DNA of 64,000 nucleotides from NCBI GenBank assembly GCA_002007465.1, contig LNAC01000009.1, positions 209,238-273,237 of the forward strand. Direction: 5' to 3'. Under the pieces are notes generated by a model, which was given only the letters and a program-made list of their open reading frames with translations, was not told where the DNA came from and ran no database searches. Positions 36,501 through 50,000 of this stretch are shown one piece after another. The stretch is from Ailurus styani. Its lineage: Eukaryota; Chordata; Mammalia; Carnivora; Ailuridae. Numbering within the stretch: the first letter of the stretch is position 1; each line of letters opens with the position of its first letter. Made by a program: the position numbers and the translations under genes.

Positions 36501-39500
36501 CTCATTCTGCATGTGACAGCTTGGACAAATGGCCTCACCTGCCTGGACTTTCCCTCTACGACCCAGTGACTGGTTGACCTGGTGACTCGCAGACCGAGCC
36601 AAGCTTGGGCTCCCAGTGTGGTCTTGTCTGTTTTCTATCTTTGGGAACCATCCATCCAGGGCCCAGGTTGAGACGGTCCTGCCTGCTGGGAGGAATGCGC
36701 TGTTCCTTTGAGTGCTAGGACCTAACTTTTTAGCACCTTCAGCAACCCTACACGTGCCGTAGAAAGGCTAAACACCCGTCCCTCCCCACTCCCGGCCCTG
36801 CCCTGGCACACAGACACCCTCTGTTTCCTCAGCAGGCACTTCTGGCAAGCTCCTTTCACAAATCCTGCAAAACTTGGCCTTTACACAATCCAGCTCTTGA
36901 CTGTTTTTCCCCCTCTACGAACAGAAAGTAAGTGTGAGTTATCCTAAGAAAGTATCTACAATGTCCCTTTTGAACAGTTTGGGGTTGGAGGGCTGTCAGT
37001 GAGCCGAACTGTTTGCTACAGAGTCGATGAAAGTTTGAGGGCATTTCAGTGAAGTTCAGCCGTGAGCGTGTCATGGTTTCATCCCTTGGGACGCAAGGGA
37101 GGATCAAGGCACCTTGCATAGGAAAGACTGATTCTCCATCCCGATGCCGCAGAGCCAACCAAGGGAGTGAGCTACAAAAGGGCTTTATTTCTTCAAAGGA
37201 AAGTCCCTCAGCCTCCAGAGCTATTAGCAGTGGCCTGAATCTTTGGAACATTTGACATCTGATGTGCTGAAACCCCAGAGAAGTGGTTTAGTACAATGCC
37301 AACGGGTATTCTTCATGTATTCTCTGCTTGCATCCTGAGAGCCCCAGATGGAAGGCTTTGGGTTGTTCTCAGAGCAGCCGTTTATTCCTAAATCTCATCT
37401 TCCTGTCGTTCCTGGGCCCGTGTCATCCTTCCAACGTGGAATTCTGAAGGGATGCCCCATGGGAAGGGATGTCCAATGTGAAGACACCTCACCCCCTCAG
37501 CGACCTGTTACTTCTGCTGGGGAAGATTCTAACCATTAAAAACCTCTTGGGACCCCTGGCGGCTCAGTTGGTTAAGTGTCTGACTCTTGATTTCAGCTTA
37601 GGTCATGATCTCTGGGTCATGAGATCGAGCCTGGCTTCTGGCTCTGTGCTGAGCGTGGAGCCTGCTTAGGATTCTCTCTCTCTCTCTCTCTCTCTGCCCC
37701 TCCGCCCACTCTCGCGTGCAGTCGCACTCTCTCTCTCTAAAAAGGAAGTCCTCTCGAATTAGAGCAGGACAGCTGCAGTGACCGAGCTTAGTTGAAGCTG
37801 GGGCTGAGGAAGCAGCGTGGTCGGTCATCCTGGTGTTCGCGGCCGAGCATACCGCAGCAAGCGTGGGGTTCTCCCCGTGCAGGTCACGCAGCAGGCAGGA
37901 TCCTGAGGCCGGGTGTGAGTAAGGCCGGGACAGTCACAGGGCGTCCGTGGGAACACCCTCGGCTGCAGGGCCGGGACGAGATCAGGCAGAGCTCGGGGGG
38001 ACCAGTAACCGAGAGTCTGGGGACAGGAAGGGAGGACCCCAGCGTCATGTCAGAGAGCTGTCTGTGGAAAGACACATCAGGGGAGGTAGCATTGAGCTGT
38101 AGCCTGAAGGACAGTTAGGATTTCAGGGAGATAGGGGTAAAGGTCAGGGAGAATGAGTCCAAGATGTTCCACACAGAAGGACCTGCCTGGAGGATGGGGG
38201 CCAGAAAGCCTAATGTGTATTCTGGAAGGTGGGCTCGAGTGTGAGTGCTCAGGGATCAAGGTTATGGGGTCACTGGCTACCCCCACTGCGGGGGTGCCCG
38301 TCGTCAGCCCTTCTGTGTGTCCTCAGGGTCAGCACACCTCAACTGAAGCACACTGCTTCCCCAGCTGCTCCCTCTTGAGCATGGCCCTTGGTCAGGCCAG
38401 GGGGTGCGCCCGCCCCCCGGCATCTTCCACTGCATCTGCTCCCACGGAAGTGTTCGTTTGCAGTCCGCGGACTTCCTGTCCTGCCCAGCTCATGCCGCAT
38501 CCCAGGAAACTGGAGCATCTACACAGATAGGCATCCAGACCTGACATGTGGTCTCTGGGCCGTTATGCCCAGTTCAGTAGAGAAAGGTGTTCAGGGAAAC
38601 TAGGACTGAGCGAGAGGCAGGAAAGGTGTGGAGCGCCACGGGCAGCCTCCGCGAGGCCCGGGGAAGCGGGGCCGCTGATCCCGGTCTGATCCCAGCGCGC
38701 CTGCCCCGTGGGGCCGCTGGAACGTGTCTCAGTGATGTGTCTTCCCACAGACAGCTCTCTGACATGACGCCGGGGTCCTCCCTTCCTGTCCCTAGACTCC
38801 GGTCACTGTCCCCCCGGGGCTGCCTCCGGTGTTCTCACTGCAGCCCCTTCTGCCTCCACTCCAGCTCTGGTCGCTCTGGCATCAGCCCTTCTCCTCCGCA
38901 CTGAATTCCCACGTGCTGTCCCCTTTCTCTGGCCCTTCTTTGGCTTGCGTTGGCTCTGGTTCTGAACCCTGGTCTTGTGAATCTAAAAAGGATCTTAAAA
39001 GTTGGATGGGGTCTACGTTCACTTTATTCCTGACCAGGGTAGTGAAACTCTCCCGGGGGCACCCGAGTGGCTCAGTCGGTGAAGCATCTGCCTTCAGTTC
39101 GGGTCATGATCCCAGGGTCTTGGGGTTAAGCCCCCCATCAGGCTTTTTGCTCTTTGGGGAGTCTGCTTCTCCCTCTCTCCCCCTCAGCCCTTCCCCACCT
39201 CTCTCTGTCTCGCAAATAAATAAAATCTTTTTTTAAAAAATTTTAAAAAAAATCAGTGACCATTAAGGTTGGCAATGCTCTTCAGATACTGAAATGTTGC
39301 TGTCGGAGAAATCACCTTCCTCCGCCCCCAAGCTGTCTTCTGGGGCATCTTTCTTTGGCTGATTGCAAGGTGCAGGTTTTTACTGTCACCAAGAGATCTG
39401 TTCAGGTGCTAGGAATCTTTGGAAATACTTCTTTGCCATCTCGGCTTCCAGAATGATTCTGAATAAGTAAAACTGCCAGAAGACCCAGGTTTTGTGAAGA

Positions 39501-40972
39501 ACTTGAGCAGGATCCATAGTGATGGTCATTTGTTTTTAAAAAAGCTCTTCAGGGTCAGGAAGTCAAGTCTGTATCATTTTGAGGAGTTCAGTTGCAAAGG
39601 GCAGTCGCAGGGTGTGGGGGGGGGCGAGTCTCTAGAGCTGCCGGTGTCCCATTCTGAGCAGATGGTGACTGTCTAGGTGTGGAACGCGGGTTTTCGGACA
39701 GCAGCACACAAGCTTGCACCGGAGCGCCCACTTCGCAGGCGGTCCCTCTGCCGGGCTGTCCCCCCACAGAGCCGCGGCCAGGGCCCGCTCCCTGAGACCC
39801 CGGGGGCTCCTGAAGGCCCCACCGTGCGTCTGTCCCTCACCGTAACCCAGCAGCTGCCACGGAGACCGCCGTGGGCTGAGACACCGGTCTAACGGCCGGA
39901 CAGGAAGGGGAAGAGCGAGGGAGAAGCCGTGGAGCAGGCCGAGGGGAAGAGGATCGCCCAGAGAGAAGCAGAGTCCGCAGGCTCGGCTTGCTTGGCACAA
40001 CACGCTGCGTGTCTTCTGCTGGGAAAAATAAGCCCCCGCCTTCCTCCCCTCTGTCCCTTGCTTCCTCCTGAGGTCACCTTATCTTTATGGCTGCCGGCCC
40101 TGCTTGGAGCTCGCTCACTCGGAGAGATGAGAGCAGGGGAGTGTCCTCGGACAGCACTTGCCCAGGGATGGGGAGAAGTTCAAGCTCCATCCCTCCCTGG
40201 GACGCTTGTTCGGCCAGCCCGCCAGCCGTGCCAGGGCTTTCCTTCCGAGCGGCCCGGCGCTGTTGGCCCTGGGAGAGTCAGGGCCATGCCGCCTGCGCCT
40301 GCGAGGCTCAGGAGCCGGGGGGTGTTTCAGATCCTGCAAGTCGTAGAAACTCGTACTCTACCCCATTCGGGGGTCCTTACCACAGAGTAGAGTCCACGGC
40401 TGCGAGCGCAGGCATCTCACTAGACTCTGGGCTTCCTGGGATAGGGACCCGGATCCCACACACCTAACCGGTGACAGGAGCAGCCAAGCCTTTCTGCTCC
40501 CATCCTTGTTATTTCTTCTTCTTTAAGATTTTGTTGATTTGTGAGAGAGAGAGAATATGAGGGAGAGAGAGAGTGAGCATGAGGAGGTGAGGGCCGGAGG
40601 GAGAGGCAGGCTCCCCACTGAGCAGGGAGCCCGATGTGGGGACTCCCCCCTGGGACTCCAGGATCGTGACCTGAGCCGAAGGCAGACGACGCTTAACCAA
40701 CTGAGCTGCCCAGGCGCCCCTCCTTCTTCTTTTTCTTTTTTTTAAGATTTGTTTACTTATTTAGAGAGTACACGGGTAGTTGGGGGGAGGGGGAGAGGGA
40801 GAGAGAATCGCAGACCGCCTCCCAGTGGAGAACCCTATGTGGGGCTCGATCCCACAACCCTTAGATCACGACCTGAGCCAGCCTGGCACCCTGCATCCTT
40901 GTCATTCCTGTGAATGTTTCCACCAGCCACTGAGTTGCCTGAGCAAGCAAATGAGGTGTTGTCTTCCCCCCG

Positions 40973-41012
<40 letters not shown>

Positions 41013-44000
41013 CACGTTTCCATGTGACACGCACACCCACTCGCCAAGCCCTGCTGCATATGCCCCGAGCTGGTCCTCTTCTCCAGCCTTGTCATCGCTC
41101 CCCCATCCCTGCCCCCGGCGCGGCCTCTGCGGCCTCCCTGCTGGCCTTCCTGCTGCCACGTCCCCTTCTCAGCACTAGTCAGAGCCTGCTGCAGCCTGGC
41201 CAGCTCCTTCTGCCCACCCGCGTCCGTGCCCAGGCCCTCTGTACCCCCACCTTCTCCTGCCCCAGCGCCTCGGCTCTCCCGCACACAGTTGCTCTGTCTT
41301 CTGTCCCCCATCCTTCCTGACGTCCCCCGGCCCCTTCCCCACCTCGTTTTTCCTTATTTGCTGTGTGGACCTGAGCATGCCGTCCCCAGGTCAGTAGCTC
41401 TCCGCTTCCTCCTCAGTTACGGGAGCCTGGAATTGTCCTGACGTGAAGCATATCACAGAGTGTGAGGCTCACAACCAGTGTTTAATAAGAAGGGAGGCAT
41501 TATAATCTTTATTATCTCACTGGGGAAGTGTTTCTTTTGTAATGTTCAAGTTCTGGTTTCTCAAGGTCGTAAATCCTCTTGAGGGTAAGGACTGGGCTTA
41601 TGATGTGCTTGTGACCTCGGTACGCAGCTCAGGGCTGAGCCAGCAAGTGGCAGGTGTTTTGTGACACTGAACCAACTGGAAGGATCTGAATTGACCCAAA
41701 AGCAGTTAGCAGGGACCAAGGAGGCACCTGGCTCTCTTCCGCCGCCCATCACCACATCCAGCTTCCCCACTTCCCCACATTTCATTTCGACAGCATGATG
41801 CTGACTCATCCGCTTCCAGGCATCAGACCCGCTGGTCCCAGACTGGGGCCGAACACTCAGCTGCTTTCTCCTTTTCCTCCTCTGCTAACTCATAAGGCCC
41901 TGGCTGCTGGCTGCTGGCTGCTGGCCCGAGACCTGAGCTGGGGGACCCTTGGCCTTGGGAGACTTGGCAGAAGCAGCCACTGTGACTCAGCCATTTCTGC
42001 CCCTCGTTTTGAAGACTTCTGCTTTTTTGTTGGTACTTCTGGCATTTTTGGATGGTCATTGCTCTTGGACCAGCTTCAGACCCAGGAAATGGCTGTAGCC
42101 CCTTGTGCAGATGTGCTTTTGACTCCGTCTGTGACAGTCTGGCTGGTTTGGCACCAAGAGGACCCCCTTGGTCGTTGTGAAGGTCCTGTGGTGACATGAA
42201 CCCCGAGGGTGCCGTCCGCACACACAGACTCTCGCCTGTACCTTCACATCTCAGGCTGCTCGTCACTGCTCTGCGATGGGTACTCGTCCCCTCTAGAGAC
42301 GGGGAAACCGGAACAGAGGAGCTGAGCTGTTTCGTTTATTCGGAGTCTTAGAGCTAAGGTTAAGAAGCCAGATCTCCACTATGAGGAGCAGGGTTGTTTG
42401 ACATTTATGAACTGCTTCATCGCCAGTGCATAATGAAGACCTGGCAGGGCTGCTTGCCAGAAAAGCAAAAGAAGAAAAGCCCACACGTAGGCTGGACATC
42501 AAAAAGAGGGTGTTTGTCCTTCGTGTTCTGACACATTACAGAGTGTCACTGCAGCTCTACATAGAGCTCCAAGAATAAGTGTAAATTAGAGTCCCTGGCA
42601 TGCTGTTTAAATCCAAACTGAGTAAAAATAGTTCAGTCAGATTTCTAGAACTGAATTCAAACCATTTTTTAATCTGTACTAAATCTTTCTATAAAGAGTC
42701 GATGCTCTTAAGGCCAATATTTAGTGAATATACAGAGCATCCTAAAATGTGTTGGAGGTTTTTGCAAGAATATTATCAGCCGTGAAACCATTAACCCAGA
42801 GTCTGGTGTTTTCAAGGAGGATCTTGTGATTCGGGTTGCAAAGAGATGTCCCGTGAGAAGAAATGCATTTCCACTTTCACCCATCCTACTACCTAAGCAA
42901 AACATATTATTTATTGTAAAATACTAATTAGAATGTTCAAGGGGTTTTTAAAAATAGATTCCACCAAGAAGCTTATTCAAAGGGAAGATATTTTTTGGAT
43001 CCAGAGTGATGCTGTGGTTGCCTTTCTTTGACGATGAGTACTGTCCCATCACCCCGACAATGGGCCAATGCAAGTGGCTCTCCTTGCCAGGCGCAGAGAG
43101 AGGGCTCTGGGGCAGGTGCTGCAGGCATCGGCCTCAGAATATGCTGCGTGGCTTTGGGACCTTACTCTCTGACATTATGTAAAACATAGTTGTTATGGAC
43201 CAACCCAAAGGCATCAAAGAAGGAAGTTGCTTCTGGGTGTAAGGGGGCGCCCCCAGGAAGGCTTCGGTAAAGAAGTAGTCGGGAACAGGAAGGGAGAGGA
43301 GACGCATCGAACAGACTTCCTGCCGGTGTGCCGCCCAGAGTGACGAGGAATGCTGTCAAGGGTCCTTCCTGGTGACTTTCCTTCTCTTAAGAGCCAAACC
43401 AGGCGTGCCTCTGTCCAGGAGACCCGTCCCCCAGAGACGGTGGAGGGCGTCATGCCGTGGCTAAAAGCTTGACTTCCTTCCAGGAGAAATCACTTAGCCC
43501 CGTGTTGTGTTGACACTCGCAGTCTCTGGTGTAAGGGAAGTGTGAGCCCAGGACCCGTGCTGAGCTGTGGTTCCCAGTGATTCTCTGTACGGGAAGGAAG
43601 CCCAAACCACACCAGAGCAGCAGCTGCCCTTGGGTGTGTTTTCTCACAGATGATGGAGACGAATGTAAGCCTGAAAACCAGCCGTCCAATAGCTTATCTG
43701 TGTTGGTAAGCAGCCTCCAGAAACACTGAAGTCATAAGCCTTGCTTGAGCCAAGAGTATGCAGTAACGGCCAATCTCTGGCAACTTCTGTGCTTCCCAGA
43801 CACTTTACAACAGTAAGTCCGTTCACTCGAATGATTGCATCGTCCCGTTATTGGGAGGGCTGAAAGTTCCTCAGAGCTTCAGTCACTGCCGCTGCAGGGC
43901 CAGCAGGGTCGCTGGCCCGTGGCTCTGGCCCACGGCTGCTGGCACGCTCTCTGCCCCCTTCCTGACGGTCGCAGGAATTAAGTGGAATGTCTGTTACAGC

Positions 44001-47000
44001 GAGGGATCAGAATTTTGCGTGTAAAGGTCTCTGTTCCTGCTTTCTTGCCAGCACAGGGCTCGTCCCTCGTCATTCTTCAGGCCCAGACCAGAATGGAGAT
44101 ACAGTGTCCTTGAAAACTGATGCCTGCCCAGCTTTGGGTGGCTTTGCGTTCTAGCGTGCGCACAGCCACACAGCGACATACAGGGTCATCAGCTGTTGTT
44201 CTTCCACGCAGAAGATTCACGGCGGTTCATTCACATGTCTGTTTTCAAAAGAGCAAATTGCTAGTTCCTGCATCTGTCGTGAGGGCAGGTGTTGTCTCTG
44301 CATCCCTGGCTTGCAGGTCAAGCCTCAGCTCCCAGCCAGGTAGTAGGTGTGATCCACGGAGCTGTAGGATTATACGGCTGGGGCCTTTCACATGCCCAGA
44401 ATGTTCCATGAGCGGGACGTCCCCTGCATCTCTCCTAGGAGCCAGGCTGTGTGTTGTGAGGTATGCCCGCTCTTTCACCCTGCCTCTTCGTCTTTGTGAT
44501 AAGGATCACAGCAGCCCTCCGCGTCGATGACATGAGATGATTCATGCCAACCCTCAGCCCCTCATCTGACCAGCAGGCATTGTCCTCCCCAGACAGTCCT
44601 TGCTGGCACTTGGACTGATGGTGTGTTTGAGGCTGACGTTGGGGGCCAGGCAGCCCCTCCGAGCTGCTTTCTTTCCCGGGAACTTGCTCTGGCACTTCCA
44701 GGTCTTCTGCAGAAATCTGCAGTCTCCAGCCAGGCAGCCCCCCTCGCAGTATAGAATCCTCAGCCCAAACAGTCTTGCTCTGGCTATAAATAAAAATTCC
44801 TGCCACAGAGAGCGCAGCAGCCCTCTGTCAGAAGCACAGCCGGGCACCAGCCAGGTCCTAGAATAAACTCCAGGCAGTGATGAAGTGGCGTTTCTGCTCA
44901 GCGGCCAGCCTGCCTGTCGCCCTGCCGCGATGAGCAAGTGTGGTCTTGCAGGCCAGGAAGTGCTTCCCGGGGGGTGTCTGCAGAGACCGGCCTTGTCCAC
45001 GGAGCCGTGACGACCGCAAGCCCCCACGTGGCCCTCCCCTCCCGACTTGCAGGAGGGCCATGGAGGGTGCTTTGTGGTGCTCAGAGAGCAGTGCCTTGCC
45101 TCTCCCCACCCCCTTGAAGGTATTTTTCCAGCTTGGCTCTTGTCCCAGCAGGACTGCATAGCTGGAATACCAGAGGCTGGAGGGAGGGAAGGGCTTTGTC
45201 CTAGAGATGGGAGCGTCCTTGCCCCTGCGGTGGCCGGTGGCTGCGGTGTCTGCAGCACACTTCCTTGGGGCATCCATCCCTGGGACGGCCGGATCCGCCC
45301 CCCCCCCCCCCCCCCCCCCGCGCCAGTCTCCCACTGGCCGGGGAAGCTTGTTGGTTTCCTTCCACACTTGTTAGCCGGCGGTGTTCGGGGCACGTCAGTT
45401 ATAATCTGAGTCAGTGCGTCCGGTGTCCGCCGTCCTCCATTCGGTCGCTATGTGGTCAACCCCAGTAAACACCCCAGCCCTGTTGTCTGGACTGGTCCCC
45501 AGACTGGTGCTTCAGAAGGCGAGCGAGCAGAGCCGACACAGGGTCCCGTGCAGCGCCGTGCTCAGGAAGTCCACGCAGAGCCTCTGGGAGGAGTGCTACC
45601 GTTTCCGTCCTCGTTCTAAAGATGAAGAGACCAGGGTGCCGGCCGGCTCGGTCTGAGGAGCGTGCAGCCCGATCTCAGGGTCGTGAGGTCGAGGCCCACC
45701 TTGAGTGTAGAGATGGCTTCAATAAAGATGCAGAAACTTGAGGCTCAGGAACAGCGGTTGCTTACCCGAGCAAGGTCCCATGGATAGAAAGAAAGGGCCC
45801 AGAGTCTGGTCTGTGTGACGAGAACGTGCCTCCCGCGGTGGCCCTGAGCCTGTCCCATCAGACCTATCACACCATGCGATCGTGCAGACCCAGCTTCTGT
45901 GGGTCCGCCAGCTGCCCGGTCAGCGCACGGCCTGCTCCAGTGCTGAGTGAGCTCGCACGGGCCAGGGGCTGTCCGTGAGAACGGTGTCAGGACTCCCAGG
46001 AGGACTGGCATCCGCCTCGGTCTGCTCAGGCTGCTCAGACACAGTCGCACAGACTGGGCATTTGCACACAGCACGGGTCTAGAGGTGGCCGGTCCAGGGT
46101 CAGGCCGCCAGCACGGCTGGTGCCCCCTTCCAGTCCCAGACTTACTGTTTTCTCACATGGTGGGTGACATCATCGGCTTCGGGGCCTGGTGGCCCCTGCT
46201 CTCCCCACCTCCTAATACCACCATCTGTGGGAGTTAGGATTTCAGCAAATGAATTTGGGAGGCACAAACCTGAACCAACGTTGATCTTAAACTAGTTGAA
46301 TTCGTGCGCAAGTCAGCAGATCATGGCAGCACCTGCCCGTGGGGATGTGCAGCAAGAGATCTGAGAGCTGGGCTCCCGGAGCCACTGCCTAAAGCAGCGG
46401 TGTGGGCTTCCTTCGGGGTGGCCTCCGGGGACCAGGCCCCCCCATCCGCTGGCCAGTGAGAGAGCCTCACTGTGGAGGCACGTTAAGCGGGGATACACTG
46501 GAGAGTCCCAGAACCCGAACACTCTACCCCACTGCCATCCCCAGCAAGGCCTAGGTGGAGTTCCCCAGGCCTGGGTGCCGCTGGGAAAGGCCGGTGAAAC
46601 GTGGCACCTGGCTGGTGAGGGCACAGTCTGAGAGCTGCAGAGCTGGGGCTGCCCTCGTGCGGCTCGTTCAGAAAGAAGGATGGGCACGGAGCTCCTTACC
46701 AGGAAGCTAAACCTTCAGTGTCTGTCGCTCAGAACACGGATGGTTCTCCCACTGAATCGTTTGGCCATGTACAGGGTTGGTTTTGATTTTGGGAGTTAGG
46801 TGGAGAAGTAGAATGTGTGAGAGTGAGTAGGCGCCGCGGGCAGGTGTCCTGAGTCTGATGTAAACCAGCGGAGCCAGAGGGAGCCTTAATCAGCCCAGCC
46901 AGGAGGGAGCCAGGCCCGGGCCAGCAGCAGGTGGGATGGAGGGGGGAGCGTGCCTGTCACTTTAGTTGGGGCCACGCTCTGTCCAGGGCAAAGTGTAACT

Positions 47001-50000
47001 TTGCAAAACCACTTAAGGGTGCGAGTGGCTTTCACCTCCTGTTTAAAATTTGATTTCTTCTTCCTCCTTTTCCTTGTCCTGGCTTCTGAAAATCCAGTGG
47101 CAAAATGCAGAGAATATTTGAGTGAGCAGTGTGCACATTTGTGTTGAGCTTGGCTCTTGTCCGATTCTGACATTTACAATGGGCAAGTGGGCCTGGCAAA
47201 GACTTTGGATGCAGACCCTTCCCTGTGTCCCTCTCCCATTACCCTGTGATGGCATCAGGTTGTCAGGCCCTTTGTGGGACGTGGTGACATCGTCAGGTTC
47301 TGAGCCTCATGGCTCCTGGTCCCAGAGCTCTTCTCTCCCTCCTCCCATAGCAGAGCCCAGGCCTGGACAGTGCTCGTTGACTAAGGAGCTGCGGGCATCC
47401 ACTGTCACTGCCCCCAGCCCGGCTTCGTACTCCTCTCTCGGTGAGAACTTGAGAGAGTGTAGCCTTGTGGCTCTAGGGTGGCATCAGAAGCATTGCAAGA
47501 TCCCTTCATTTGCTTAAAAAGAAAAAAAAAAAAAAAGGACATGAGCTCAGAAATTGTTAGCATTTTGATACCACGGTCCCTCATACCATATTTAAGGCCT
47601 AACTCTTCCTTTCCCAAAAGCATTTCAGGTGGATTATGGTATTTGAAAGACTGAAGTGTTTGACTTTCAAGGGATAAAACCAAAGAGATTGATGCAAAAG
47701 GTTCAAAATGAGTAAATAGAGCCCAGGTGTCGGAGTGCACGTACTGAAATTAGCCATGAGGTTCTTGAAGAGACAGATGCGTGGGTTGGGTTTGGCGGGC
47801 TGAGTTCTCTGACAGCAGAGCGTGGGATCTCCTGTACATGGGGGGCCTGGCTCTTCTCCGAGGGCGCCCCCCTCCCGCTGCTCAGACACGGAGGATGGCG
47901 CTGGCCGGTCCTCAGGCCCTTTCAGGGGAGGATGTGCCCAGGTAGGGGAACCTCGGCCAGAGACACGCGGGGGTTGGTTTGGCCCGATCGGTGGTCCTCA
48001 TTAGACTTACTGTGAACAGCCTGCCACAGCTCAGCTGAGTTAATCTAATGACTTTTTCTTTTGTCTGTTTTCTTCCTCCCATCTTCCCATTTTTGTGTCT
48101 GTCTTCCGCTGTGGTTCCGTAGTATAAATCTGTGTTTAGGTCCTACTCCCAGGATTTCGTGCCTCACAACCAAGCTTCTGTTCAACCTTTCCTTCCGTCT
48201 ACCTCCTCTTCCTCTCCACATTTTCCACCCGTCCACCAGTCTCAGAGCTCTGACTTAGCGGGGCCAACCGTAGCCAGTCTGCCTCCCAGCACCGTGGACG
48301 GGCCTCTCTCATCTTCTCAGGAGAGCAGCTTTCATGGGAACACTGTCTGCCTTCCTTCCGAAACCTCTTTCACTGACTCGCCCCAGACGCCTTCGGTGAG
48401 AACTCCGCGCACACCCCCGTCCACGTGGGGCTGCCCGTTTGGAGAGAGCGGTGCGGCTGATCACAGGGACGGCGCTGCCTGTCCCCGCCTGTCCCCACCT
48501 GTCCCCGGCAGCCAGGCCTTTTGCCGGCACCTGCCCGGTGGCAGCGGGGCAAGATCCGGGTCCCTGGAAGGTCACAAAGTGCCTTAGTAGCCAGTCTGTT
48601 TCCAGAACAGCAGTGGGAACCTTCCTTACAGATGGAGGATCTGAGTTTCCAAAAACGGATTGGCGACCGTCTGGAGACAGTGCTTATAAGCCTGAGACAG
48701 AAAATGCTCCCGGTTTTCTGTTGGGTTGTGTGTGTTAGAGAAAGCTGCTGGCCCGTTTGGAAGACAGATGCAGGCAAGGGACCGTGCCCGAGGTCGGGGC
48801 TGGTCGCCTCTGCGGTTGTGTGCGGTGCTGGCGGAGGGCTCACCGAGCGCGGGCCAGCGGGAGTGGCCAGCCGGCCGTCCTGGGGCTGGTGTCACCGTCC
48901 CGGGGCTGGTGTCGCCTCTCATTCCGCGGCCCGCCACTCCTTCCGCACTGGGAAGCCCGCAGGCCCCTCCGCGGCAGCGCAGGGAGGAGGGCGCCTCCTC
49001 GAGGCGGTTAGGATGGCCCTTGACCTCTTCGGAGAAGGTCCAGCGGGAAACTTGCGTCCCTTCTGACACAGAGGCAAGAGGCGGCAAAAGCAGCAGCGTT
49101 CTCGGGCCTGGGAGCAGCTTCCCGGGAGCCACGGGGCCCGCTGCCGCCGTCTCCTCCCCTCCCGCGACGAGTGTCCTGGCAGGGCCGGCCCGGCGGGGTG
49201 GGGGGCCTGTCACATGGGCATCTCCTCTCCCCCTGTCTCCCCCAGAGTGAAAACGCCAGCGAGGAGGCTGGTGAGGGTGAATACGTCAATCTGTACTCCT
49301 CTGGCCAGAGCAGCGAGGAGCTGGCTCACTCTCGAGGAGTACGTAAGTCAGGGCTGCCTGGTGCATGTGGCCTGGCCAGCGTGGGCCCTGCTTCTGCCTG
49401 GCCGCGAGCCGGCGCGGCTCCGTGGGGAGAGGCCGCGGCGCCCGGAGGACGTCCTCCGGCTGCCGTCAGTACGTGCGGCACGCTTCAGGCCTGGCCAGGG
49501 GGTCTCCCGGAACTCCGCGGGGGGAGCGTGGTGCTGGCCTGGCCACACGACCCTTGCTCCCGGGGTTTCTCTCGAGCCCGGCTTCAAGCGTTGAGGCCCA
49601 TCTTCCAGCCCTCCCCAGAGGGCGGGGGTCTTCTCTCCTGCACCAGCAGGGCTCCCCCTCCCCCAGCACGCTCCCTCTCCCCACAGGGGCAGCTGCCTCA
49701 GGATCTGGGGGGTGGGCAGGGAGCCCTGCGGTGTTCATGCACCTCCCTCCTGAGAGCGTCGAGAAACAGCTCACGTGGCCACCCTCGGTTCGCTTCTGTT
49801 CCAGGTCGCCACGGCCGTTCTCGGCGGTCAGCTTTCTGGGTTTTGCTGCAGCAAAATGTGAGCGAGCCCAAAAGCTTCAAAAATAATGAGTCCCTTAAGA
49901 GGAGGTGCCATGAGGACTCGAGTCCTCCTTGGTGATCAGCTCACAGGGCCCAGCCCATTAAAAGTATAGTCACTCCTGGTAAGATGACCCCCACCAAGGG

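Larger units (their letters stand above)
35287..48122 (+). other. RAPGEF1: Intron 12 (12.8 kb), repeat-rich
   Basis: The content is an ancient repeat (35700-36150), MIR (36470-36575), SINEs (37549, 39055, 40521, 40736, 45634), a near-identical inverted repeat (38013-38799), (AC)n (40979-41011), an L2-like segment (41530-41690), a MIR (42260-42400) and a 22-C run (45298-45319). 42400-45290 and 45730-48050 hold no recognised gene or element. Confidence 0.6.

Noticed and set aside
40979..41011. Repeat arrays considered as CRISPR-like or satellite
   Set aside because: These are plain dinucleotide microsatellites (also 21495-21550) with no spacers; the genome is mammalian.
44554..45393. Antisense open frame of 279 codons in intron 12
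   Set aside because: It crosses the 22-C homopolymer, is low-complexity (Gly, Ser, Arg, Pro), has no recognisable domain, and overlaps another open frame on the same strand. GC-rich DNA gives long open frames by chance.
48521..49250. Overlapping long frames on both strands in intron 13
   Set aside because: They follow from high GC content; there is no conserved domain, no splice context and no consistent frame.
49171..49935. 254-codon forward frame around exon 14
   Set aside because: It contains exon 14 in frame, but the rest is flanking intron. The splice sites at 49245 and 49339 define the real exon.
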